Shown: positions 46,914 to 57,239 of the stretch, in pieces | Layout: each line of letters starts with the position of its first letter | Position numbering within the stretch: position 1 is the first letter of the stretch | Origin: an uncultured Methylocystaceae bacterium | GTDB lineage: Bacteria > Pseudomonadota > Alphaproteobacteria > Rhizobiales > Beijerinckiaceae | Direction of reading: 5' to 3' | Length of the DNA: 64,000 nt | Assembly (NCBI GenBank): GCA_937870755.1 | Contig: CALMZV010000026.1 | Coordinates: 1-64,000 of the forward strand | The notes under the pieces: generated by a model | What the model saw: only the letters and a program-made list of their open reading frames with translations | Databases searched by the model: none | What the model was told of the DNA's origin: nothing | Translations under genes and position numbers: made by a program

Positions 46914-46993
46914 GCCGCGCGCGAGCGGTTCTTCAGGCAAAGCGAGCGCGGCGGTGAAAGCCGCGCTTGGCGGCTGAGCCGCGCGCGAGCGGT
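46874..46993. repeat. Perfect 56-bp direct repeat over the yqeY 3' end
   Basis: A 56-base sequence covering the last codons and stop of yqeY (46874-46929) is repeated without change at 46938-46993 after an 8-base spacer. The second copy is untranslated. Perfect identity points to a recent duplication. Confidence 0.9.
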
Positions 46994-47062
46994 ATCGCAT
47001 TCGCGAACCTGCGGCCTCGTGGCGCGTTACCCTTGCGTCGATCGTGCGAGGAGGAGGCGCGC

Positions 47063-47536
47063 ATGGCGGAGCATCGCAAGCCCAAGGGTTTTTCCAGCGC
47101 GCTGAGCTATGTCGATCCCAAGGCTGCGTATGTCTGGCTTGAGCGGGCGTTCGGATTCGAGCCGGTGATGGTGCTGCTCGATGCGCAGGACAATCTTCTG
47201 CATTCGGAGATGAAGTTCGGCGAAGCGATCGTGATGATCGGATCCGAATGGGACGACGACCACAGGAGCCCGACATCCGTCGACGGCAAGAACACGCAGA
47301 CGGTGCAGGTCCAGCTTGAGCGGGGCGAGGACATCGACGCCCATTGCGCGCGCGCCCGGCAGGCCGGCGCCGACATTCTCCAGGAACCGGCGTTGCAATT
47401 CTACGGCGACCGCGCCTATCGCGCGCGCGACCCGGAAGGCCATGTGTGGACGTTCAGCGTGACCGTGCAGGACATGACGCGCGAGGAATGGGACAAGGCG
47501 GCCGGGCAGGGCGTGCACACGCAAACGCGACTTTAG
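47063..47536 (+). CDS. VOC (glyoxalase/bleomycin-resistance) family protein
   Basis: The 157-residue protein has the paired beta-alpha-beta-beta-beta modules of the VOC fold (SYVDPKAAYVWLERAFGFEP; FYGDRAYRARDPEGHVWTFS). Members bind metal or small molecules and the function here cannot be assigned. GAGGAGGCGCGC precedes the ATG at 47063. The longer open frame upstream begins in the yqeY duplication and is not favoured. Confidence 0.88.
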   Translation: MAEHRKPKGFSSALSYVDPKAAYVWLERAFGFEPVMVLLDAQDNLLHSEMKFGEAIVMIGSEWDDDHRSPTSVDGKNTQTVQVQLERGEDIDAHCARARQAGADILQEPALQFYGDRAYRARDPEGHVWTFSVTVQDMTREEWDKAAGQGVHTQTRL

Positions 47537-47552
47537 GGCGCCCCATGCGCCG

Positions 47553-48734
47553 TCAGGCGACCTTTTCGGCGCGCGGCGGCGCGGCGGCGGCCAGGCGCGC
47601 GAGTTCGGCCTCGGCCGCGTCCGCGCTCATGGTGGAGAACATCTGCTGCAAAAAGGCGCCGGGACGCGGCGCATAGGCGCCGATGCCGTCGCGGCCGTAG
47701 AACGCCCGGAACATCTGGCGCGCGCAGTCGCGCGAGAGCGGGCCGATCTCGATCGCCTCGTCGATCCGGCCGGGCCGCACGATCGCCGGATCGAGCCGGT
47801 CGACGTGGTTGGTCGTCACGATGAATTTCAGTCCGTCCGGCGTTTGCATGCCGTCCATCGCATTGAGAATTTCATGCAGCGGCGACACGCGCGGCCCACG
47901 CTCGTCGGCGCCCGCGGGCGCGGCGCCGGTGCGGTCGAGGCCGCCGGCGATGGCGTCGATGTCCTCGATCACGAACAGATCGGTCTTCGATCCCGAACGA
48001 AAGGCCGCCCCGAGCCCGTAGAGCGAAGTGATGTATTTGATGTCGAAGCCGAAGTCGGACGCCAGCGCGTGGATCAGGCTCGTCTTGCCCGTGCCGGGCG
48101 GCCCGTGCAGGATGACGCCGAGCTTCCATGGCACGCCGCGCGCGGCATGCCATTCCTCGGACCCCAGAAACCATTCGAACCGCCGCACGAGCCGTTCCTT
48201 GATCTCGCGATCCACGAACACCGTGTCGAGACTGCGCTTGCGCCGGCGCAGCGCGCCGCTCGCGCCGCCCGCCGCATACAGGGAAACGGAGATGGAGTTG
48301 CGGTGATCCTCCGGCTTGCAGTCGCGCATGAACCGTTCCACCACGCCGCGGTCGCGTGTGAGGAAGGAGATCGTGATGGTCTCCGACGGCGCCGCCTGCT
48401 GGCTGGATTTGGTCTTGGAATAACGAAACAGCGTGCCGGCGTAGACGCCCCAGCCGCCGCCGAAACCCGTCTTCAGCGCGCCGTCCTTCATCTCCAGCGA
48501 GCGGGAGAAGAAGTCGAGCCGCCGGGTCTCGATGAAGGCGTCGACGTCGCGATACTCGTTCGACAGGCTTTCGACATACACTTTCGTCCAGACAGTCTTG
48601 CCGAGTCCGTCGAGAAGTTTTTCGGGCGCGGCGCGCAGCACATACATCGCCGCGCCGAACGCCACCGTTCCGACGCCGCCCGCCAGCAGCGGGTTGGCGG
48701 CGAGCGCAGACGACAAGGCTTCGAACCAGCTCAT
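47553..48734 (-). CDS. BCS1-like AAA ATPase
   Basis: The 393-residue protein has an N-terminal membrane helix (PLLAGGVGTVAFGAAMYVL), a BCS1-type specific domain (about 40-190) and one AAA module with Walker A GPPGTGKTS, Walker B DLFVIEDID and the second-region VRPGRIDE. Mitochondrial Bcs1 moves the folded Rieske protein across the inner membrane; bacterial homologues have no known role. A Rieske gene lies in this window but is Tat-type. The start ATG 48734 is preceded by GAGGG. Confidence 0.85.
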   Translation of the reverse strand: MSWFEALSSALAANPLLAGGVGTVAFGAAMYVLRAAPEKLLDGLGKTVWTKVYVESLSNEYRDVDAFIETRRLDFFSRSLEMKDGALKTGFGGGWGVYAGTLFRYSKTKSSQQAAPSETITISFLTRDRGVVERFMRDCKPEDHRNSISVSLYAAGGASGALRRRKRSLDTVFVDREIKERLVRRFEWFLGSEEWHAARGVPWKLGVILHGPPGTGKTSLIHALASDFGFDIKYITSLYGLGAAFRSGSKTDLFVIEDIDAIAGGLDRTGAAPAGADERGPRVSPLHEILNAMDGMQTPDGLKFIVTTNHVDRLDPAIVRPGRIDEAIEIGPLSRDCARQMFRAFYGRDGIGAYAPRPGAFLQQMFSTMSADAAEAELARLAAAAPPRAEKVA

Positions 48735-48796
48735 GGCGCGCCCTCATGTCTCAATGGCTGGCGCTGGCGCGCCCTCATGTCTTGATGGCCGGCGCT
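48735..48796. repeat. 31-bp tandem repeat upstream of the BCS1-like gene
   Basis: A 31-base unit at 48735-48765 is repeated at 48766-48796 with three substitutions, and a partial third copy follows. The unit contains the GAGGG ribosome-binding site of the gene (minus strand), so that site is duplicated too. Confidence 0.75.
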
Positions 48797-48810
48797 CGCG
48801 CGCCCAATCG

Positions 48811-49614
48811 TCAGGCGCCGAACGCCTCGCGCTCGTCCTTCGGCATCCTGAACGCGTTCGCCTCGGCGGGGAATGCGCCGGCGTGCACGTCCTCGGCGTA
48901 GCGGCGCGCGCTCTGGCGCATCGTCTCGCCGACGTCGGCGTAGCGCTTGTTGTGCTTGAAACTGGCGGCGGTGTAGCCCAGCACGTCGACGATGACGAGC
49001 ACCTGGCCGTCCGTCTTGCGCCCGGCGCCGATGCCGATGGTGGGCGCCTTGACGGCGCGGGTGATGGCGTCGGCGACTTCCTCGGGCACCAGTTCGAGAA
49101 CGATCATGTCCTGGCCGGCCGCGTCGAGCGCGCGCGCGTCGTCGACCAGTTTGCGGGCGTCGGCGGCGGTCTTGCCCTTCAGCCGCTTTTCCTCGTGGTT
49201 CTGCGGCTCCAGGCCCAGATGGCAGCAGACCTTGAGGCCCTCGGCCTTGATGGCGCGCACGACGTCGGGCAGCGCGCCCTCGAATTTGACCATGTCGGCG
49301 CCGGCGGCCACCAGCCGTTTGGCGTTGGCGACCGCGAGCGCGACGGTCGCCACCGCGCCGTAGGGCAGGTCGCCGATGATGAACATGTCGGGCGCGCCGC
49401 GCCGCACCGCGCGCACGTGATGGACAATGTCGTCCATCGTCACTTCGCGTTCGGACGTATAGCCGAGCATGTTGGTGCCGACGGAATCGCCGACCAGCAG
49501 CACGTCCACCCCGCCCTCGGCGAGCGCGCGCGCGGTCGGGGCGTCGTAGGCGGTCAGCATGGCGATCTTCTCGCTCTGCTGCTTCATGTCGAAAAACCTG
49601 CGGCTGGTCCGCAT
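48811..49614 (-). CDS. panB: 3-methyl-2-oxobutanoate hydroxymethyltransferase
   Basis: PanB (267 residues) makes ketopantoate, the first step of pantothenate (CoA) synthesis. Recognisable are the metal-binding GDSVGTNMLGY, and the barrel segments VKFEGALPDVVRAIKAEGLKVCCHLGLEPQ and TIGIGAGRKTDGQVLVIVD. GGGGAGGGG precedes the ATG at 49614. It is divergent from dnaG. panC is not nearby. Confidence 0.95.
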   Translation of the reverse strand: MRTSRRFFDMKQQSEKIAMLTAYDAPTARALAEGGVDVLLVGDSVGTNMLGYTSEREVTMDDIVHHVRAVRRGAPDMFIIGDLPYGAVATVALAVANAKRLVAAGADMVKFEGALPDVVRAIKAEGLKVCCHLGLEPQNHEEKRLKGKTAADARKLVDDARALDAAGQDMIVLELVPEEVADAITRAVKAPTIGIGAGRKTDGQVLVIVDVLGYTAASFKHNKRYADVGETMRQSARRYAEDVHAGAFPAEANAFRMPKDEREAFGA

Positions 49615-49720
49615 GCGCCCCTCCCCTAGGATCCTGCCCTATAATCTTGCGCCCGCGCCGGGCAGCGCCTCTATATAGGGCGCGCGCGTCCCGCGAAAAC
49701 GGTCTTTGCGAAACCCGACC

Positions 49721-51634
49721 ATGCGATTTCCGCCTGCCTTTCTCGAAGAGATCAAGGCCCGCCTGCCGATGTCGCAGGTGGCGGGGCGGCGCGTGCGGCT
49801 GAAGAAACAGGGGCGGGAATGGCGCGGCCTGTCGCCGTTCACCTCGGAAAAGACGCCCTCATTCTACGTCAACGACCAGAAAATGCGCTGGTTCGATTTC
49901 TCGGCCGGCAAGAACGGCAACATCTTCGATTTCCTGATGGAAACCGAGGGATTGAGCTTTCCGGAATCGGTCGAGAGGCTGGCGGGGGAGGCGGGCCTCG
50001 CGCTGCCGAAGCAGACGCGCGAAGAGGAGGAGCGCGAGAGAAAGCGCGCCGGCGCCGGCGAGGCGCTGGAGATGGCGGCGGCGTTTTTCGAGGCGCGGTT
50101 GCAGGGTGCGGAGGGTGCGCGGGCGCGCGGCTATCTGGCCGACCGCGCCCTGACCCCGGCGTTGCAGACCGAGTTCCGGCTCGGCTACGCCCCGCGCGAC
50201 CGGCATGCGCTGCGCGACCATCTGGCGGGCAAGGGCGTCGATCTCGACACGATGATCGAGGCGGGGCTGCTGATCCACGGCGAGGATATTCCGGTCGCCT
50301 ACGACCGGTTCCGCGACCGCATCATGTTCCCGATCTGCGACGCGCGCGGGCGCATCATCGCCTTCGGCGGACGGGCGCTGGAGAAGGACGCGCAGGCCAA
50401 ATACCTCAATTCGCCCGAGACGAGCCTGTTTCACAAAGGCGCCTGCCTCTACAACCACCACCGCGCGCGGCTCGCCGCCCACAAGAGCGATCGCGTGATC
50501 GCGGTCGAGGGCTATGTCGACGTCATCGCCATGCATGCGGCCGGGTTCGCCGAGACGGTCGCCCCGCTCGGCACCGCGCTGACGCCCGACCAGTGCGAGC
50601 TGCTCTGGCGGATGGCGGAGGAGCCGATCCTGTGTTTCGACGGCGACCGGGCGGGCCGCAAGGCCGCGTTCCGCGCCATCGAGACGGCGCTGCCGCTCAT
50701 CGGGCCGGGCCGGTCGCTGCGGTTCGCCTTCCTGCCGGAGGGGCAGGACCCCGACGATCTCGTCCGCTCCGCCGGCGCCGCGGCGATCGAGGAGGTGGTG
50801 GCCGCGGCGCGCCCGCTTGTGGATGTCCTGTGGACAAGAGAGCTGGAGGCGCAGTCGCTCGACACGCCCGAACGGCGCGCGGCCTTCGAGCGCCGGATTT
50901 ACGACGCGCTGCGGCCCATTCCCGACGAGGCGCTGCGCCGGCTCTATCGCGAGGAGATGGCGGGGCGGCTGTCGACACTGTTCGGCCGCGACCGGGCGCG
51001 CGCAGAAGCGCCGACCCGCCGTGCGTTCGATCGCGGCGGGCGCGGCGGCGCCCCGCGCGGGCCGCTGACGGCGAGCCCCGCGCTTGCGCGATCCCCTTTG
51101 TTTTCAGCGAACAGGGCTGGCGGCCCGGCCCCCGCGCCCTCGCCTCGCGAGGCGCTCATCCTGCTCCTGATCGTCAATCACCCGAGCCTGATCGCCGAAC
51201 AGGCCGAGGCGCTCGCGGAACTCGAACTCGACCATGCGGACACCGCCCGGCTGCGCGACGGCGTGCTGGCCGCCGCCGCAGAGCACGCGGAGGACATGCG
51301 GCGCGAGCTGGAGCGTCGCGGTCTCGGCAAGAGCCTGCGCGACATCGAGGCCCGCACGCCGCCCAACTGGTGCGCCGCGCCGGACGCCTCGCCTCTTGAC
51401 GCGGGCCACGCGCTGCGGCAGGCCCTCGCCTTGCATCGCAGGGCGCGGGCGTTACATAGGGAAATGCGCGCGGCGGAGGCGGCTGTCGCCGCCGACGATC
51501 TGGCGGACGACGACAGGGAACGGAATTTCGCGCGGCTGCGCGATATTCAGGCGCAGCTTTCGGCGCTGGAAGGGGCGGAGGCGGCGATCGAGGGGTTTGG
51601 CGAGCCGTCCGGGCGGCAGACGCGGTCGGTGTGA
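49721..51634 (+). CDS. dnaG: DNA primase
   Basis: DnaG (637 residues) primes replication. The N terminus MRFPPAFLEEIKARLPMSQV is typical; the region that is normally a CHC2 zinc ribbon reads LSPFTSEKTPSFY and RWFDFSAGKNGNIFDF, with all the zinc ligands replaced. The RNA-polymerase core and Toprim domain (VEGYVDVIAMHAAGF; DGDRAGRKAAFRA) are intact, followed by a variable helicase-binding C-terminal part. It precedes rpoD in the conserved primase-sigma order. Confidence 0.95.
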   Translation: MRFPPAFLEEIKARLPMSQVAGRRVRLKKQGREWRGLSPFTSEKTPSFYVNDQKMRWFDFSAGKNGNIFDFLMETEGLSFPESVERLAGEAGLALPKQTREEEERERKRAGAGEALEMAAAFFEARLQGAEGARARGYLADRALTPALQTEFRLGYAPRDRHALRDHLAGKGVDLDTMIEAGLLIHGEDIPVAYDRFRDRIMFPICDARGRIIAFGGRALEKDAQAKYLNSPETSLFHKGACLYNHHRARLAAHKSDRVIAVEGYVDVIAMHAAGFAETVAPLGTALTPDQCELLWRMAEEPILCFDGDRAGRKAAFRAIETALPLIGPGRSLRFAFLPEGQDPDDLVRSAGAAAIEEVVAAARPLVDVLWTRELEAQSLDTPERRAAFERRIYDALRPIPDEALRRLYREEMAGRLSTLFGRDRARAEAPTRRAFDRGGRGGAPRGPLTASPALARSPLFSANRAGGPAPAPSPREALILLLIVNHPSLIAEQAEALAELELDHADTARLRDGVLAAAAEHAEDMRRELERRGLGKSLRDIEARTPPNWCAAPDASPLDAGHALRQALALHRRARALHREMRAAEAAVAADDLADDDRERNFARLRDIQAQLSALEGAEAAIEGFGEPSGRQTRSV

Positions 51635-51683
51635 ACCAACGGCCATCTGGGGCCACAGGGGTTTTGTCCGCGCCCGCTTATTG

Positions 51684-51698
51684 TTAACAAGGACTTAA
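51684..51698. promoter_or_regulatory. CtrA-type site (TTAA-N7-TTAA) upstream of rpoD
   Basis: TTAA-CAAGGAC-TTAA is a perfect full site for the cell-cycle regulator CtrA, lying 83 bases upstream of the rpoD start in the dnaG-rpoD gap. Similar perfect sites occur at 59034 and 63965. The assignment is by match only. Confidence 0.5.
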
Positions 51699-51781
51699 GC
51701 CGCGCTTGCGAGTTTGGGGTCCCGATTTCGAATCGGCGCGTTGGAGCGCTTTTCTGGCGTTCGCGCATCGGAGTGAGCTTG

Positions 51782-53755
<1,974 letters not shown>

Positions 53756-53843
53756 CCAGGCGGCCGCGCGCCGCCGTTCGCGCCGTTGCCATTTGCGTTT
53801 CCTGCGACGATGCTTCCCGCACCAACGATGCGGGGGAAACGCG

Positions 53844-54665
53844 ATGGACTATCAAACGATCGACGTGCGGCAGGATGGCGCGGTGGACTGGCTGACGCTC
53901 AACCGGCCGGAGCGGCTGAACACGCTCACTGCGCGCATGGTCGACGAACTGTGCGACTATTTCGAGGGGCTCAAGCGCGATTACGGCGTGCGCATCGTCG
54001 TCATGCGCGGGGCGGGGAAGGCCTTCTGCGCGGGTCTCGACATCAAGGAGCATCAGACCGGCCGGCGCATGGACGAGGGGCGCGGCGCGCTCAGGCCCGG
54101 TCCGCATCTGTTCGACATCGTCAAACTCATGCGCGATTGCCCGCAGCCGATCGTGGCGCTGCTGCACGGTCCGGTGTGCGGCGGGGGCATGGGGATGGCG
54201 CTGGCCGCCGACATTCGCATCGCCGGCGAGAGTATGCGCATGAACGACGCCTTCGTCGCGCTCGGCCGGTCGGGCTGCGAACTCGGCGTGAGCTATTTTC
54301 TGCCGCGCATCGTCGGACTCGGCGTGGCGACGGAGCTGATGTACACGGGCGCGTTCATCGGCGCGGCGCGCGCGCGCGAGGTCGGGCTCGTCAACAAGGT
54401 CGCGCCCGACACGGCGATGGAGGAGGCGGCGCGCGAATATCTCGACGCCATGTTGCGCACCGCGCCGCTGGGGCTGCGCATGACCAAGCAGACGCTCAAC
54501 ACGGCGCTGCGCGTGAACGACCTGCTGGCGGTCATCGATCTCGAACGGCAGGCGCAGATGATCTGCGGCGCGGGCCCCGATTTCGACGAAGCGATGAATG
54601 CGTTTCTCGAAAAGCGCGCGCCGCGCTACGCCTCCGACCCGCGCGTGCGGGAGGCGGCGTCTTAA
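53844..54665 (+). CDS. Enoyl-CoA hydratase/isomerase family protein
   Basis: The 273-residue crotonase-fold protein has the oxyanion-hole segments [10 protein letters not shown] and [20 protein letters not shown]. The first catalytic Glu of hydratases (normally GGGCEL) is Gly here, while an acidic residue is present in the second position ([15 protein letters not shown]). It may therefore be an isomerase or a hydrolase rather than a true hydratase. GGGGGAAACGCG precedes the ATG. The physiological substrate is unknown. Confidence 0.88.
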   Translation: MDYQTIDVRQDGAVDWLTLNRPERLNTLTARMVDELCDYFEGLKRDYGVRIVVMRGAGKAFCAGLDIKEHQTGRRMDEGRGALRPGPHLFDIVKLMRDCPQPIVALLHGPVCGGGMGMALAADIRIAGESMRMNDAFVALGRSGCELGVSYFLPRIVGLGVATELMYTGAFIGAARAREVGLVNKVAPDTAMEEAAREYLDAMLRTAPLGLRMTKQTLNTALRVNDLLAVIDLERQAQMICGAGPDFDEAMNAFLEKRAPRYASDPRVREAAS

Positions 54666-54700
54666 CCGATTGTCAGCGCCCATGCGGTACATCGAACGCC

Positions 54701-54722
54701 GCCCTCATCGAGCGATGAGGGC
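54701..54722. repeat. Perfect 22-bp palindrome downstream of the enoyl-CoA gene
   Basis: GCCCTCATCG-AG-CGATGAGGGC pairs over 10 positions with a 2-base spacer. It could end the enoyl-CoA hydratase transcript, but no T-run follows, or be an operator for the small ORF 15 bases further on. Confidence 0.6.
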
Positions 54723-54736
54723 GGGAAACCAACGCC

Positions 54737-54871
54737 ATGAAGTCGTCGCGCATGTTCCGCCTCCGCAATGTCGCCCTGCTGGCGAGCCTGGTGGCGATTC
54801 CGCTGGTGCTGACGGCGGGGTTCGCCACCGACCGCCCGACCGTCCCGCCCGCCGTCGTGGGCGCCCGGTAG
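54737..54871 (+). CDS. Small membrane or secreted peptide
   Basis: This 44-residue ORF begins MKSSRMFRLRNVALLASL and holds one hydrophobic segment (about residues 12-30), with a Pro-rich tail (TDRPTVPPAVVG). A basic start followed by a hydrophobic helix suggests membrane insertion or a signal peptide. I do not recognise it. Its reality depends on conservation that I cannot check. Confidence 0.4.
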   Translation: MKSSRMFRLRNVALLASLVAIPLVLTAGFATDRPTVPPAVVGAR

Positions 54872-54928
54872 GACGACGGGCTTTCGCTTTTGTCGATCCT
54901 GATTTAATCGAAGGGCGCTGTCGGGTTC

Positions 54929-55001
54929 GGGCCGGTAGCTCAATGGTTAGAGCCGGCCGCTCATAACGGTCTGGTTGCAGGTTCGAGTCCTGCCCGGCCC
55001 A
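54929..55001 (+). tRNA. tRNA with CAU anticodon (Ile2 or elongator Met)
   Basis: The cloverleaf is complete: acceptor GGGCCGG/CCGGCCC, D arm GCTC-AATGGTTA-GAGC, anticodon arm GGCCG-CTCATAA-CGGTC, and T arm GCAGG-TTCGAGT-CCTGC, with discriminator A at 55001. The anticodon is CAT. The variable loop and anticodon arm resemble tRNA-Ile2, whose C34 becomes lysidine, more than E. coli elongator tRNA-Met, but this is not certain. The 3' CCA is not encoded (ACCC). Confidence 0.9.
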
Positions 55002-55038
55002 CCCGCCATCCGATTTCGCCGCCCGCACGGGCGCCGCT

Positions 55039-56181
55039 TCATCCGCCCGCCTTCAGCGCGCGGGCGATGATGTTGCGCTGGATTTCGGAGGTGCCTTCGC
55101 CGATCACATAGACCAGCGAGTCGCGGTGGAAGCGGCCGACCGGATATTCGCGCATCAGGCCCGCGCCGCCGTGGATGCGGATCGCCTGTTCGGTCACGCG
55201 CACGGCCGTCTCGCTCGCGATCAGTTTCACCCGGGAGGCGGTCGCCGGGTCGATCGCGCCCTGATCGACGCGCCAGGCGCCGTAGTAGACCATCCATTTG
55301 GCGGCTTCGATGTCGGCCGCCATGTCCGCCAGCTTGTGGGCGATCGCCTGGTATTCGATGATCGGCCTACCGCGCACGATGCGCGTGCGCGCGTAGGCCA
55401 GCGCCGCCTCGAACGCGCCGCGCGCCATGCCGAGGCAATTGGCGGAGACGCCCACGCGGTTCTCGGCGAGCGATTCGAGCACCACGCGATAGGTTCCCGT
55501 CCTGCCGCCGAGCAGGCAGTCGTCCGGCACGAACGCGTCGGCGATGTGAATGAGGCCCGTCTCGGATCCGCGGATCGCCTCCTTCTTCAGTCTGGAGATC
55601 TCGAAGCCGGGATTCGGCAGGTCGACGATGAACAGGCTGATCGCGTCGTCGGAATGGTCCGCGCCGGTGCGCGCCGCCACGAGCAGGAAATCGGCCATCG
55701 GCGCGTTGGTGATGTAGAGTTTCGAGCCGTCCAGCCGCCAGCCGCCGTCCACTTTCGTCGCGCGGGTTTTCAGCATGCGCACGTCCGAGCCGCCATCGGG
55801 TTCCGACAGGCCGAAACCGCCGACCTTTTCGCCGACGAGGCCCGGGCGGAAGAACCGCGCCTTCTGGTCCGGCGTGCCGATGCGCCAGAGGGGCCACAGC
55901 GCGAGATGGGCGTGCGCCGACCAGGAGGAGGCGAAGGCCTGGCACACGCGGCTCATCTCCTCGCGCACGATGCAGTCGCTGATCTTGTCGAAACCAGCGC
56001 CGCCGTCGGATTCGGGATAGCGCACGCCGATCAGGCCCAGCTCGCCCCATTTGCGGAACAGGTCCTTGGGAAAGATCTCGACCTCCTCGGCGGCGGCGAC
56101 CAGCGGGGCGACATGTTCGGCGCAAAATCGCGCGACCGTGTCGCGCACCTGTTCGTGTTGCGGCGTGAAGGCGAAATCCAT
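55039..56181 (-). CDS. Acyl-CoA dehydrogenase
   Basis: The 380-residue FAD enzyme has the usual N-terminal helical domain (MDFAFTPQHEQVRDTVARF), the beta domain (GFGLSEPDGGSDVRMLKTRA) and the C-terminal helical domain with the catalytic Glu in YVIGEGTSEIQRN. It oxidises acyl-CoAs in beta-oxidation or amino acid breakdown; the chain length cannot be told. A start at 56223 adding 14 residues is possible. The divergent nitrilase gene starts 121 bases away. Confidence 0.92.
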   Translation of the reverse strand: MDFAFTPQHEQVRDTVARFCAEHVAPLVAAAEEVEIFPKDLFRKWGELGLIGVRYPESDGGAGFDKISDCIVREEMSRVCQAFASSWSAHAHLALWPLWRIGTPDQKARFFRPGLVGEKVGGFGLSEPDGGSDVRMLKTRATKVDGGWRLDGSKLYITNAPMADFLLVAARTGADHSDDAISLFIVDLPNPGFEISRLKKEAIRGSETGLIHIADAFVPDDCLLGGRTGTYRVVLESLAENRVGVSANCLGMARGAFEAALAYARTRIVRGRPIIEYQAIAHKLADMAADIEAAKWMVYYGAWRVDQGAIDPATASRVKLIASETAVRVTEQAIRIHGGAGLMREYPVGRFHRDSLVYVIGEGTSEIQRNIIARALKAGG

Positions 56182-56302
56182 CAGAGCGGTCCCGGTCGGC
56201 GTGGCGAGCGCCAATCCTTCCATGAAACCGGTCCGGTGTCGTGCGCCGCATTTACGCGCCGGCGGCGTCGTGCTGGAGTGCGTCGACGAGAGGGAGGCGA
56301 CG

Positions 56303-57232
56303 ATGGGCAGGAGCGGGCGCGTTGCGGTCATCCAGGCGGGTTCGATCCCGTTCGACGCGGAGGCGACGACGCAGAAGGCGGTGGAATTGATCCGCCAGGC
56401 GGCGGCCGGCGGGGCGAATCTCGCGCTTTTTCCCGAGGCCTTTCTTGGCTGCTATCCGAAGGGCCTGACGTTCAACACGCCCGTCGGCGCGCGCATGCCC
56501 GGCGCGCGCGACATGTTCCTGCGCTATTTCAACGGCGCGGTCGAGGCGAACGGGCCGGAATGCGCGCGGATCGCGGAGGCTGCGCGCGAAGCCGGCCTGT
56601 TCGTCGTGATGGGCGCCATCGAACGGGCCGGCGGCACGCTGTATTGCACGGCGCTGTTCTTTGATCCCGAACGCGGTCTCGTCGGCAAGCATCGCAAGCT
56701 GATGCCGACGGCGGCCGAGCGGCTGATCTGGGGGTTCGGCGACGGGTCGACGCTGCCGACGTTCGAAACCGGGGTCGGGCGCGCCGGGTCGGTCATCTGC
56801 TGGGAGAACTACATGCCGATGCTGCGCACGGCGATGTATGCGCAGGGCGTGCAGATTTATTGCGCGCCGACGGCCGACGACCGCGACACATGGGTCGCCA
56901 CCATGCGCCACATCGCGCTCGAGGGGCGCTGCTACGTGCTCAGCGCCTGCCAGCACATCCGGCGCGGGGCCTATCCGGAAGAATTCGCCAACGCGTTCGG
57001 CGATGCGCCCGAAACCGTGCTGATGCGCGGCGGCAGCATGATCGTGGGGCCGCTCGGCGAGATTCTCGCCGGCCCGAACTACGAGGGCGAGACGATCCTC
57101 TACGCCGATGTCGATACGGACGAGATCGTGCGCGGCAAGTACGATTTCGACGCGGTCGGCCATTACGCGCGGCCGGACGTGTTCCGGCTCATCGTCGATG
57201 CTTCGCCCAAGAACGCGGTCGAACGCGAGTGA
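56303..57232 (+). CDS. Nitrilase family protein
   Basis: The 309-residue protein carries the Glu-Lys-Cys triad of the carbon-nitrogen hydrolases: Glu in LALFPEAFLG, Lys in KHRKLMPT and Cys in SVICWENYMP. The CWEN form is typical of true nitrilases, which turn organic nitriles into acids and ammonia. GAGGGAGG precedes the ATG. It is convergent with the barrel gene and divergent from the acyl-CoA dehydrogenase. Confidence 0.9.
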   Translation: MGRSGRVAVIQAGSIPFDAEATTQKAVELIRQAAAGGANLALFPEAFLGCYPKGLTFNTPVGARMPGARDMFLRYFNGAVEANGPECARIAEAAREAGLFVVMGAIERAGGTLYCTALFFDPERGLVGKHRKLMPTAAERLIWGFGDGSTLPTFETGVGRAGSVICWENYMPMLRTAMYAQGVQIYCAPTADDRDTWVATMRHIALEGRCYVLSACQHIRRGAYPEEFANAFGDAPETVLMRGGSMIVGPLGEILAGPNYEGETILYADVDTDEIVRGKYDFDAVGHYARPDVFRLIVDASPKNAVERE

Positions 57233-57239
57233 CGACGCG

